Assembly: GCF_029962835.1 (NCBI RefSeq) | Contig: NC_080582.1 | Location: 15,632,032 to 15,696,031 of the forward strand | Source: Magnolia sinica | Taxonomy: Eukaryota > Streptophyta > Magnoliopsida > Magnoliales > Magnoliaceae | DNA: 64,000 nucleotides | Direction of reading: 5' to 3' | Part shown: positions 47,012 through 58,647 of the stretch, piece by piece | Layout: each line of letters starts with the position of its first letter | Position numbering within the stretch: position 1 is the stretch's first letter | Notes under the pieces: generated by a model | Seen by the model: only the letters and a program-made list of their open reading frames with translations | What the model was told of the DNA's origin: nothing | The model's database searches: none | Made by a program: the position numbers and the translations under genes

Positions 47012-47402
47012 ATAGAAAATTACATCTAAATTAGGGAACATAACTGAAACCTGAAAAACCCAACCAATTCATGCAAAGCAGAAAGGCCCCATAACAAAAA
47101 TCATCTAACACCTCCGCGAGGAAAATAAAAGAAAAAAATAAATAAATTAAGTGTCCTTACTGCTGCAAGCATGATTTACAAAACAAATCCAGTACTTGTT
47201 TAACTTTCCGAAATTCATGCTAAAGAGTAACACATCCAATTTGTTCATGAAATTCATAATTCGAAGCCACTACGACTAAGTCACCTAAGTCCTATGGAAC
47301 ACCCTCTTTCTACCACAGCATCGCACAAATAAAAGAGAATTACAATAGTTCAATAAGAGAATAATAACATAATAAACAGATCCTAGTTGAAGCAGAAAAG
47401 AA
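46701..47402. repeat. CT microsatellite and duplicated 3' flank of NLR2
   Basis: A (CT)n run spans about 46972-47006. From there to 47402 the sequence matches the 3' flank of NLR4 (60020-60410) with few changes (TAATAGAAAATTACATCTAA, CTGCTGCAAGCATGATTT). Confidence 0.75.
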
Positions 47403-50230
47403 TCACTTGGTTGACGGACACCATTCTTTGAAACGGATGTTGTGTGGCTTGACACTACCTTCCCATTTTATGCTTTCCCACCATTTCAGCTCACCTTCAA
47501 TCTTGACTTCTGCTGCAGAAGCATTTGTGTTATGGAGAGGAAGCTTCTCCAGCAGCGGGCATCCTCGAATCTTCAACTTCTTCAGCATCGGCAAGTGCCC
47601 ACCACAAATGCTTTTCAGTTTGCGTAGCTCCCAAAGACACAAATCAACTAGCTGTGGAAATGCATTTTGCCCTGCCAGGCGGTCTTCTTCAAAGACCTTC
47701 TCCAGTCTACAGCAAAATTTTATTTCAAGTAATTTGAGATTCTGTAACTGAATGCTCGAAGAGAAGAAGTTCACGAGCTTCGGGCAACATTCCAAATATA
47801 TATTCTTTAGGCATGCGAAGCTCCCTCTTCCCAACTGCCTCCGGCACACTGTTCTTAATTTGGCAAGATCCGACACCCTTAGATTTTCTAAACAAACTGC
47901 TGCATCAATGTCTGCCATTCTTCCAACGAACAGAATCTCCAGTTGATGGCATTTCTCAATCCAACATTCTTTAAGGTTGTCCATCTCCATGCCAAGATTG
48001 GACAGTGCCTTAATGAACGCATTGCCATACAAATGAAAGAATTCTATCACTGAGAGAACCCCTCTAACACCGTCTAGGGAATTCTTACCACCGCAAACCT
48101 CCAGTTGTCTTTCATAACTCGAAGACTGCTCAAATCGAGTATAAATATGCTAGTAGAAAAATCGGTTTCTTTTAAAATCACGATATCTATCCTTGCGCCC
48201 TCCCTCGCAGGGACAGACCAAGAAATGGAATTTTTGAAAGCAGGATTTCCACAGTTTCGAGCTTTCGTCCAAAGACTCAAAAACACTTGCATCACCGACA
48301 GAGATGTGACGACTGCTGCTGTCTTGGAGCTGCTCATGCAGCAAGTTCAAGCCACATCGATCCCAATTCAAGTTTTCTGGAAGCCGATTTATCTTTCTCC
48401 AGTCAACCGTCTTGAGATGCTCCATTCCCAACAGGTCCAGGCACCGCAAGCTAGTCAGATTGAAAATTTCGTGTGGTAGCACTTCCATTTTCGTGCCTGA
48501 AAGATGAAGTGCCTCAAGTTTTGAATGTTTATTTGGGCTGACCAGTTTCACTAGAGAGCGACAACCCTTGATCGAGAGCCTGCTGAGGTTGCAGGCACCT
48601 GAGATGTTGAGACGTCGGAGGCTTTGCATGTTGTGGAAGGATACCTTCACCATCTTCGTCAAGGGAGTTTGATGGAGATCGAGGATCTCGAGCTTCTGCA
48701 TATCCTTTAAGAATGAAGGAAGAGCCTCTAGCTTGCAGCAGCTTTGAAGCTTCAACAACCGTAATTCACATAGGCAGGACATGGATGAGGGCAGGGAAGT
48801 GATGCTTGTGAAAGAAATGTCGAGGACTCGGAGTTTGGTCATGTTCTGGAAAAAAGCATCCGGGATTTCTTGCAAGCGGTCATTATTGTTGAGCAACAAT
48901 GTGGAGAGAAGAGGGCAATTTGGAGAGCGGAATGGGAGTGTTTCTACCTGATTATTGGATAATGAGATCCATTGGCATGATTCTTCCCTATTTAAGCTGT
49001 ACTTCATTAGGAACGTCTGAGAACCTGAGAATTCATATCCACATGATATTGTCCTCCTGAAGATCCCTCCATTGTAAATTGCTCTTGTAGCCAGTCCTTA
49101 AATTCCCCTTCCATAGATTGAGCTTTTGATGAATCTGCCCAATAATATTCATCCCACCTCTGTAGATAGGAGTGTAGCCAATTTGGGTTTGATGACACCA
49201 GAGACAGTAGCACCATGCATCTCTCTGCCAGCTCTTTGAGCAGTAAATTCCCTAATCTCTTGAAAGCCGCTTCTTTATTCTCCTCCTCATTGAAGAATCC
49301 ATCTAAAAAGCCCTCTGACCTCCAATACTCTTCTATCAAGGAATCTCCATCGATGGAGCCTCCATTTCGACAGAGCAAGGAGATGTAAGAGAAGCATTTG
49401 AAGACCATGTCTCTGGTTATTGAGAAACCAATGCTGGCAGAAACATCCGCTGCCTCTTCCTGTAAAAAATCCCAGGCGTCTTCTTTAGACCACTCCCCCA
49501 CCCTGATGTTTACTTGGGCTTTCATTATGTTACAGACTTCTTGGGATTGAGTTGTGATCACCACTTTGCCATCGATGGTGAAAGCAGGGGCCATGGCTGG
49601 AACTCCCATCTCTTCCAAGTTGATGCTTTCCCAAACATCTTCTAAGACGAGGAGGAACCTCTGGCCGCTTAGCTTAGCCGAGATTTGTTTAGCAGCAGCG
49701 TAGAAGTCGATGGACTTTGGGATATCCAATGCCTTCTTCATTCCCATCTGTACCTCCATTAAACGATTCCTTCTCCCCTTTTCATCCAACGCCTTTAAAA
49801 CCCGTATATGGCTATACAACTCCCAAGTACTCAATCTTTGGTCCTTTTTTGTCAGACGGTCCAATTCTCCTCTGATTCTCGCCTGCATCTTCTCAGCAAG
49901 ACTCTCGACTCCCGGTGCTCTTACTCGTATGATCACATCAAACAGACGGCTAGATTCTTTGGATTCATCCATCACCGCTGCAACCACCTGTCTCATGATC
50001 CGTGACTTCCCCACACCCTGCCATCCCCAAACTGAGAACACTGAAATATTGACATCTCTCAAACAGTCCCATATCTGTTGCCTCATGTGTCATGACCAAG
50101 CACTCACAACCTCTCCTCCTTGTCTGAGCCGTCGATCATCACCATCCCTGGAAGCTGCCCCTTCCTCTGCACGATCACTTTCTGCAAAATCGAATTCCTT
50201 GTTTGGTAAGGGTGGAAATGATGAGAGCAT
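47403..50230 (-). pseudogene. NLR2: RPS2-like NB-LRR gene, broken copy
   Basis: Same family as NLR4. The start equivalent to NLR4 is ATGCTCTCATCA at 50230. Motifs are P-loop GWQGVGKS, kinase-2 FLLVLEDVWE, RNBS-B GKVVITTQS, RNBS-D CFSYISLLC and VDMNS in place of MHD, with no GLPL segment. Lesions: a TGA (from CGA) at the WSR position shortly before the P-loop; a 16-bp deletion just after VDMNS near 49030-49040 that shifts the frame; and a TAG (from CAG) at the FFYQ position near 48150. The segment 50086-49007 stays open from an internal Met (MRQQIWDC) and could encode an NB-only protein of 359 aa. The C-terminal LRRs end in the family tail (RFKEWCPSTK). Flanks and start mark it as the sister of NLR4. 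Confidence 0.85.
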
Positions 50231-51340
50231 GGGCCAGGCACGTTCTGCGCCCTATCAATTTATTGATGTCTGAAAATTACGTGGGCCCACAACGATGTAT
50301 TTCTTACATCCACTTGAGCTTTGGATATACCTCATGTTTCGGCCCATCCTCTGAAATTATCTATAAATATTGATGAACAGTGTGGATTTAACACAAAAAA
50401 ATCATAGTGTGACTTGGAGAAGTCAACATATGAATTATCTGCAACCGGGTGAAAGAAGGGTGGTGGGAACTTGTTTTGAAATGTCAATTTTGAAATTATG
50501 TTAAGATGCCCGCCCACCAATATCAGATGGGTGGGAAATATGTGCACACCTCCTATTAAGTGCAAACCGTGCCATGCAATCCATTTCTCTCACAACGAAA
50601 ATGCCCAAAAAACTCTACTTCCAAATAGGCCATAGTTACATTGCATCTGGACCGTTAGTCAACAAAATGTTGCAATACCATCATTTCATTGCATATTAAA
50701 ATCCATTTCCGTAATCATTTTTCAACTTTGCCATATTGTAGGGCCCAAACGTCTTCTTGGATAGGACTGTCAATGGGCCGGGTTTGAGGTTGGCATCTGT
50801 TCGTATTTTGAACTGTTAAAGCCTGACAATTTGGCCCTAATCAAAATTTTGATTTTGCTGGAATGAGCCCGGCACATTGACAGCACTGTTCTTGGGCTTA
50901 AAACATAGTATTAAAGCTCATCTTAATAGGAACTACAATATTACAGGTTAGTCGGATATGGTTGTTTGAATACTGAGTTCAGCTGTTACGGAGGCCATAT
51001 TTCTTCCCAATTAATGGTTGCATACCCAAACATAGGAGCCGTATTGATTCTACAAACAAGAAGCTGTGGTAGTTTCTCTGATTTACTGAAACCGGCGAAA
51101 TCACAAATTCCATGGTTGATCGTCCATCATCACAACAATATTAGCAGGCAAGTTGTGTCCTCCTTGCTCTGCTAAGGGCTTGTTTGGATAAGAGGAATCC
51201 ACAGCCAAGTCACGCTGGGCCTAATGGATTTTTGGGTTTTGGCTTGGGCTCATTACTTTAAGACCATGCATACTTCAACCTTGGGCCTAATGGTGCCTGG
51301 CCCGGTCCAGCCCATATGGCCACTTGCAGCAAAAAGGCCC
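50231..51340. other. NLR2 upstream region, with flank shared with NLR4
   Basis: 50231-50430 matches the region upstream of NLR4 (63213-63600), with CCCACAACGATGTATTTCTT and TGATGAACAGTGTGG. 50430-51340 has no recognised feature apart from short GGGCCGGGTTTG-like motifs. Confidence 0.5.
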
Positions 51341-51342
51341 TA

Positions 51343-51458
51343 GAAGGATTTGATTGGGCCACGTGTGCTGTTAGATATAGGTGGGCTGGTGACCCATGTG
51401 GAAGGATTTGATTGGGCCATGTGTGCTGTCAGAGATAGGTGGGCCATGATGTTTATGT
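51343..51458 (+). repeat. 58-bp tandem duplication
   Basis: GAAGGATTTGATTGGGCCA starts at 51343 and again at 51401, with the following 40 bases (GTGTGCTGT, AGATAGGTGGGC) also repeated with few changes. Confidence 0.75.
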
Positions 51459-53440
51459 GAAATTTACTCTGACTATATGATTGGAAACAATGTATAAGGA
51501 CAACGCTCACCATCCAAAATGTTTCCCTTGGTGTGGCTCACCTGAATTGTGGATGGACTTTAATTTTGGGCTAAGGGGTCAAATTTTGGTGTGGCATCCA
51601 ACGGTTGAAGTGGATTTCATATAATCATCATCGTGGATGGTAGACAATGTAAAGATCAAGTCCTAAAATGATCTCAAATAATGGATGGACGGGGTGGATT
51701 TCTCACAAACATCAAGGTGGGCCCCACCAAGAGTAACGTGAAATGATGTGGAGAGTGCGGATTGTCTGCGTTGAAGATAGTAAAATTGAGTGCGGCTGCT
51801 TCTGATTGATCCACGTCATCACTGGATTTCTCTCTACCCATAGATTGCGTGATACACAAGGTGACTTTTAACGTCCACAATGATTTATGTTATAGATCGA
51901 AACAGATAATCAATTTTTACAGATCATTCTAAAGAATAAGCCATAAAACAAGGCACATTCAAAGCTGAAGTAGACCACAACATAAAAAATAGTGGGGATT
52001 AAACCACCACCATTAAAACCTTCCTAGAGTTCATTGTTAGGTTTTTTTTTCCATCTAACTTCTTCGTAAGATAACATATACATGGATAAAGGGAAAAAAA
52101 CAAAATACTAACTTGATTAGAGTTTTTGGTGGCCCTAAGAAATTTTCAACAGTAAGCGTACAATTCTCACTATTTCTCTAGTGTGGCCACTTGAGCTTTG
52201 ATCTACATCATTTTCTGTTTAATCCCATAAAATGGTATGGAAAATGAATAGACGGTTTGGATCTAATACTCCCCATCTTCTTCTCTGCACTTGGAATGTG
52301 CTGCACCACGGGAGCTGACTAGGTGAGACCCGGGCTTACCCAAGACACAGCGGTAGTTACCATGGTGCTCACCTTGACTTGTTTATTTTGTATGCACTCC
52401 TTTCATCCATTTTTCCAGATAATTCTAGGGTATTATAGAAACAATAAAGTAGATCCAATTATCAGGTGGACCATATCATAATAAACAGTGGTGATTAATG
52501 ATTAATAAGCCACAAAAGTTTTATGTCAAGAATATATTTGGTTTACCTCTTCATCCAGGCTTATGTGAACTCATCAACAGATTGATGGAAATAGAAGAAA
52601 CGGAAACATTAAGTTGAGCCCTAAGAAGTTTTTAATGGTAGCGTCTCAATTATTATTGTTTCCTAGAATATAATCCCGTGTCAATTATCATTGAAATCAG
52701 ATAATGGGTAATTGGATCTTCTTAAGTGTTGGCATCAAGATCTAAAATGATCCAAAAAACGGATGGACAGAGTAGATAGAGAATACACAAATCAAGCGTG
52801 GTAAGGCTGCACCGTCTTGGGTGAAGCCCGGTCTCAACTAATCATCTCGCGTGCACCACCTAGTAAGCCATCGAATTTCTTGGAGTGTGAAATTTATGCA
52901 GGCCATGCTATGATATATTTCTTAGATCCACACTGTCCGTTCATTTTTTTCAGATCATCTTAAAATATGAATCCAAAAACATTGAAAATTCAAAGCTAAC
53001 GTGGACCACCCTACTGAAGACAGTAAGAATTCATGCTACTGTTGAAAACTTATTGGGGCCACAGAGCCTTCTAATCAAGTTGATATTTGTATTTTAACTT
53101 CATGCAGATATGTGTGATCTTATGAACATGCCAGATGGAAAATAAGCCTCACAATGGGCCTTAGGAAAGTTTCAACGGTAATTTGTTTCACCCCCACTAC
53201 TTTGTGTGGGGTGATTTACTTCAGCTTTGGACGTACCTCATTTTAGGATTATGCTCTATATTTATCTGAAAATATTGATGGACAGTATAGATCTAGCACA
53301 AAAATCATGATGAGACCCAGAAAAAGTTCCACACACTTCAAGAGTTGTGTTGTGTAATGAGATAGAAATCAGTCGTATCTCGTTAGCTGAGTGACTGAGT
53401 CATCAGAAATATCGTGGAGGAATTAAAAGCAACAGCTACC
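51440..53440. repeat. Foldback MITE field and duplicated NLR flank
   Basis: Elements of the common family lie at about 51440-51740, 51870-52270, 52370-52830 and 52900-53340. 51660-51970 matches 63680-64000 (TGGAGAGTGCGGATTGTCTG, CCCATAGATTGCGTGATAC), so the segment duplicated with NLR2/NLR4 extends at least this far upstream. Confidence 0.6.
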
Positions 53441-53577
53441 ACTGGAAATTTTTGTGCCTTCAACACAGACGATCCACACTTTGCAACTTATCCCACTTCC
53501 GACACCTTCCAAAAATGGTTTACAGTGAAAAGATAGAAAAACCAATAGATGTAGATACCCGGTATTTGCCTCCTCTT

Positions 53578-53705
53578 ATGTCCTGCGTTCACAATCTCTC
53601 CTCTTCTTCTAAGCTATCCATCATCTACCATTACCTCTGCAGGATATATTTCTGCAAAATTCGAATTCCTTGTTTTGTAAGATTGGAAATGAGTGCATGG
53701 GCTAA
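53578..53705 (-). pseudogene. Relic of an NLR 5' end
   Basis: The minus strand contains GCACTCATTTCCAATCTTAC, AAGGAATTCGAATTTTGCAG and sequence resembling the GGAGAGATTGTGA region of the NLR start. It ends before the P-loop. It mirrors the relic at 24466-24620 in the inverted duplicate block. Confidence 0.6.
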
Positions 53706-54039
53706 ACATGGAATAGTCATTTTAGACCGACCCATCGGGACCAAACTTCATATGTAGCCGTTATGTCACCAATATATATTTCTAGACTTGAAGGGCCTGT
53801 TTGAATATCACCTATACCTAACAAGTAACCCTTTTTATTATTATTATTATTTGTTTATATATATATATATATAAAGCTTTTAGCAAATAAAAAATTTATT
53901 TTTGGAAGTTAGTTTGACTAGCACTATTAGATTTTCTTTTTCTTGATTAGCACTATTAGATTTTCTTAATTTTTCTTTTGTTCTTTTTTTTTCGGAAGTT
54001 TTTCTACTTTTCTACTCCCCTTCTCCCGGCACAGATTTG
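53706..54039. other. T-rich stretch with a short (TA)n run
   Basis: A TTATTATTATTATT run and (TA)n at 53857-53872, then a duplicated GATTAGCACTATTAGATTTTC-like unit at 53916-53967. There is no gene. Confidence 0.5.
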
Positions 54040-54359
54040 GTGGATCCCTAACTGTGGAGCCCACGATGTTGATGCGTGAGCCTTACATCCACGGTGTCCA
54101 TCCAATTTTACACATCACTTTAGAGCAAGATCCAAAAAATGAAGCATATCCAAATCTCTAGTGGACCACACCACAGGAAATAGTGGTGATTGATCATTAA
54201 AAACTTCTTCTCGACCACCAAAGTTTTGGATCAAGCTGATATTTTTGTGGTCCCTTCGTTCATGTCTTTGTAACCTCATCAAGAGGTTAGGTGGCAAATA
54301 AACATTCGCACATCCCCCAAGAAATTTATGGTGGGCCACACAGTAAGGGATCCAAGGAC
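54040..54359. repeat. Foldback MITE arm pair, homologous in reverse to 23990-24160
   Basis: Blocks CACACCACAGGAAATAGTGG and TTTTGGATCAAGCTGATA are family hallmarks. The left part matches the sequence between the minisatellite and the relic downstream of NLR1. Confidence 0.6.
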
Positions 54360-54636
54360 CTATTCTCTAGAATTGGACACTCCGCATAAAAGGTGGCCGC
54401 GTATGATGGAAAACCCATATAAAAAATGAGGCCCACATCATGGATGATCCACATCAAAGATGGGCTTCATATGATGGATAATTAACATTGATGGTGGGCT
54501 CATATGATAGATGACTTATATGAAATTGGGCTCCACATAATGGGCATCCCACATCAAAGGTCAGCCTCTAATGATTAATGGTTTATATCCAAGGTAGGGC
54601 CCGCATGATGGATGACCCACATCAAAGGTAGGGCCC
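54360..54636 (-). repeat. Minisatellite, part 1 (reverse of the 23.3-kb array)
   Basis: CATGATGGATGACCCACATC-type units. The array continues at 55285 beyond an inserted solo LTR. Confidence 0.75.
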
Positions 54637-55284
54637 TGACGCAGGGATGAACATGATGAGGTCGATCCACGAAGCCTCTCTGGACTCCTCACAGAGACTT
54701 CTCGAATCCACGACGAAAAAAAAACAAGAAATTAGAAATAATACTCTAGAAAATTTGTAAATTGATTAATGATTGAATAAATGAATTTACATCCTTTAAA
54801 TAAGGATACTAAGCCATGGAAGAAGTTTCGGAATTAAACTATAGCTAAAACTCCTAGAAATTGCGAGTTACTATAAATAGTAAACTTACTATTTATAGAC
54901 AATCGTGATTCCTACTAGTGCGCATGGTTTTCAGCCAAAAATAGTAAATAGTAAGTGTTCTATTTGGCTTTAGCATGCTGTTCTTCTAATTATTCTAAGC
55001 GCTTTTAATGTTGGGCGCAACTCGCAGATCCCAACGGATGAAGAGTTATAATCAAACTAAAACTTATTATAAAAAATGAAATTAAAATAGGAATTCGACT
55101 GACGATCTGATGGTATTTCGCAAATTCGGCTTGGGGAAAATCATATATGGTACATCTGATAGCTCATTCCGGTTTGTGAGATACGTTTGTTTGAAGTTCT
55201 GACGATCCGGGTCACCTCCATCTCTGATTGGGCCTTTTCTGGTCCATCTTGGCCATGAAACTATCCATGACCCGCTCTGCATCA
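54637..55284. mobile_element. Solo LTR with 5-bp target duplication inside the minisatellite
   Basis: Fossil LTR of 648 bp, starting TGACGCAGGGATG and ending CTCTGCATCA, flanked by GGCCC at 54632-54636 and 55285-55289. The minisatellite resumes directly on the other side. Related to 41018-41716. The intact TG...CA ends and target duplication suggest it is younger than that copy. Confidence 0.8.
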
Positions 55285-55610
55285 GGCCCACACTATAAGG
55301 TGGGATCCACATGATTGACAACGGATAGAGGACCACATGATGGATAATAACATTGATTATAAGCCCCACATGATGGATGACCCATATCAAGGTGGGCCAT
55401 ATGAGGACAATTCACATCGAAGATCTGCCCCTAGCTAGTGATGAATGACCAACGTTTAAGGCAAGTCCCACATAATGGACAGCCCATTTTGAAGTTGGGC
55501 CTGCATGATGAATGGTCCACATTAAGGTGGCCACGCATGATGGACGACCCACATCCAAGGTGGGCCTCACATGATGGGTAACCGATATCAAAGGGGGAGC
55601 GGATTAGGTG
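55285..55610 (-). repeat. Minisatellite, part 2
   Basis: Continuation of the reverse CATCATGTGGG array up to AAAGGGGGAGCGGATTAGGT, the same border found at 23345 beside NLR1. Confidence 0.75.
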
Positions 55611-55913
55611 AGACCCCATATCCACTGAGGTGGGTGGGACTCCTATGGTATCGACTGTCATCCACCGTCCGTCCATATTGAAAGCTCATTTTAGGGCATG
55701 ATAAAAAAATGATGCAGTTCCAAATCCAAGATGATCTACATCCAATAATTTCTTTCTAAAATTCATAATTCGAGGCCACTAAGACTAAATCAAAGTTCAA
55801 TGGAACAACCTCTTCTTTCTAGCACATAGTAACCCAAATAAAAGAGAATTACAGTAGTAGTTCAGGAAGAGAAGAATAACACAGCAAACAGGGACAGTTT
55901 AAACAGAGAAGAA
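55611..55913. other. NLR3 3' flank
   Basis: 55611-55720 matches the NLR1 3' flank in reverse; 55750-55900 also matches the 3' flanks of NLR2 and NLR4 (AAATTCATAATTCGA, AAATAAAAGAGAATTACA). Confidence 0.6.
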
Positions 55914-58647
55914 TCACTTACTTGATAGACAACATTCTTTGAAACGGATGTAGCTTGGCTTGATACTGCCCTCCCATTTTATGTTTTCCCACCATTTCAG
56001 CTCACCTTGGATCTCAACTTGTGTTGCAGAAGCATTTGTGTTATCGAGAAGAAGCTTCTCTAGCAGTGGGCATCCTCGAATCTTCAACCTCTTCAGCATC
56101 GGCAAGTGCCCACTGCAAATGCTTTTCAGTTTGCGTAGCTCCCAAAGATATATATCAACTAGCCGTGGAAATGCATTTTGCCCCACCTCGCTGTCTTCTT
56201 CAAAGACCTTCTCCAGTCTACAACAGAATTTTATTTCAAGTAATTTGAGATTCTGTAACCGAATGCTCGAAGAGAAGAAATTGATTAGCTTCGGACAACA
56301 TTCCAAATATATATGCTTTAGGCATGCGAAGCTCCCTCTTCCCAACTTCCCCCGGCACACTGTTATTAATTTGGCAAGATTGGACACCCTTAGATTTTCT
56401 AAGCAAACTGCTGCATCAATGTCTGCCATTCTTCCAACGAACAGAAGCTCCAATTGATGGCATTTCTCAATCCAGCATTCTTTAAGGTTGTCCATCTCCA
56501 TGCCAAGATTGGACAGTGCCTTAATGAACGCATTGCCATACAAATGAAAGAATTTTGCCATAGAGAGAACCCCTCTAACACCATCTAGGGAATTATTACC
56601 ACCGCAAACCTCCAGTCCTCTTTCATAACTCAAAGACTGTTCAGATTGAGTATAAATATGCGGGTAGAGAAATTGGTTTCTTTTAAAATGACCATATCTA
56701 TCCTTGCGCCCTCCCTTGCAGGGACATACCAAGAAGTGGAATTCTAAAAAGCAGGATTTCCACAGTTTCGAGCTACGGTCCAAAGATGAAAAAACACTGG
56801 CATCACTGACCGAGATATGACGTCTGCATCTGTCTTGGAGTTGTTCATGGACCAAGCCCTAGCCACATCGATCCCAATTCAATTTTTCTGGAAGCCGATC
56901 TATCTTTGTCCAGTCAACCGTCTTGAGATGCTCCATTCCCAACAGGTCTAGGCACTGCATGCTAGTCAAATTGAAAATTTGGTGCGGAAGAACTTCCAAT
57001 TTCGTGCCTGAAAGATCAAGTGCCTCAAGTTTTGAAAGTTTATCTAGGCTGGCCAGTGTCATTAGAGATCGGCAACCCTGGAGCGAGAGCCGACTGAGGT
57101 TGCAGGCACCTGAGATGTCGAGGCGTCGGAGGCTTTGCATGTTATTGAAGGATGCCTCCACCATCTTTGTCAGGGCAGTTTGATGGAGATCAAGGATCTC
57201 AAGCTTCCGCATATACTTTAAGAACGTAGGAAGACCCTCTAGCTTGTGGCAGCTTTGGAGCTTCAACAACCGTAATTCACAAAGGCAGGATATGGAGGAT
57301 GGCAGGGAAGTGATGCTTGTAGAAGAAAGGTCGAGGACTCAGAGTCTGGTCATGTTCTTGAAAAAACTGTCTGGGATTTCTTGCAAGCGATCATTATCAT
57401 TAAGCAATAACGTCGAGAGAAGAGGGCAGTTTGGAGAGCTTAATTGGAATGTTTGTACCTGATTGTGAGATAATGAGATCCATTGGCATGCTTCTTCTGC
57501 ATCCAAGTTGTTTTTCACTAGGAACGTTCGAGAACCAATAACTTTCCTCACATGAGAATTCATATCCACATGATATTGTCCTCCTGAAGATTCCTCCATT
57601 GTAAATTGCTCTTGTAGCCAGTTCATAAATTCTGCTTCCTGAGGATGATTGTCCCACGGGTATAAATTTAGTTTTTTACTCTGCTTTATAAAGAGAGAGA
57701 GGAAATTTGGGTTTGATGACGTCAGGGACAATAGAACCATGCATCTCTTCGCGAACTCTTTGAGCAATATATTCCCCTGTCTCTTGAAAGCCACTTCTTT
57801 ATTCTCCTCCTCATTGAAGAATCCATCTAAAAAGCCCTCCGACCTCCAATACTCTTCTATCAAGGAATCTCGGTCGATGGAGCTTCCGTTCTGATACAAA
57901 AAGGAAACGTAAGAAAAGCATTTAAAGACCATGTCTCTGTTTGAAAAACCAATGCTGGAAGCCACATCAGCCGTCTCTTCCTGTAAAAAATCCCAGGCAT
58001 CTTCTTCAGACCACTCCTCCACCTTGATCTTTAATTGAGCTCCCATTTCATAACAGACTTCATCGGATTGAGTGGTGATGACGACTTTGCTGCCACTTGT
58101 AACCGAAACTCCAATATCTTTCAAGTCAAAGCTTTCCCAAACATCTTCAAAGATGAGGAGGAACCTTTGGCCGCTTAACTTATCATTGATAATCTTAGTA
58201 GTTGTAGAGATTTGTATGGACTCTGGGATCTCCAATGCCTTCTGGATTCCCATCTGCACCTCCATCAACTGATTCCTTCTCCTATTTGCAACCAACTGGT
58301 CGAAAGCATATTCACCATGGAAGCAATACCAACGCTGCATAAATTTTCCTTTTTCTTTGATTCTATACGTCATTATCTTCTCTCCAAGACTCTCGATCCC
58401 CGGCGCTCTTACTCGTATGATCACATCAAACAGACGGCTAGATTCTCCGGATTCCTCCATTGCGGCGACAACCTGTCTCACGATTCGTGACTTCCCCACT
58501 CCCTGCCGTCCCCATACTGAGAACACTGAAATATTGTCGATCTCTCAAGCAATCCCATATCCGTTGACTCATGCGTTGTGACAAAGCGCTCACAACCTCT
58601 CCTCCTCCTTTGAGCCGTCGATCATCATCGTCCCTAGAAGCTGCCAT
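55914..58647 (-). pseudogene. NLR3: RPS2-like NB-LRR gene, broken copy
   Basis: Start ATGGCAGCTTCT at 58647, as in NLR1. Motifs are Walker A GRQGVGKS (Trp changed to Arg), kinase-2 FLLIFEDVWE, RNBS-B GSKVVITTQS, RNBS-D CFSYVSFLY and VDMNS for MHD, with no GLPL segment. Lesions: a 1-nt insertion around 58541 just before the P-loop (protein shifts frame after about 36 codons); a TGA (from CGA) at the TRLRVLD position near 57340; and a TAG (from TTG) near 56856. The C-terminal LRRs remain open from 56855 to the stop at 55914. Because the first lesion is near the start, little protein would be made. Sister of NLR1 by start and downstream minisatellite. Confidence 0.85.

Noticed and set aside
55960-56457. 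Plus-strand frames of 100-190 codons opposite the NLR genes
   Set aside because: They are antisense shadows of the LRR and NB coding strands and recur in every copy at the same place.
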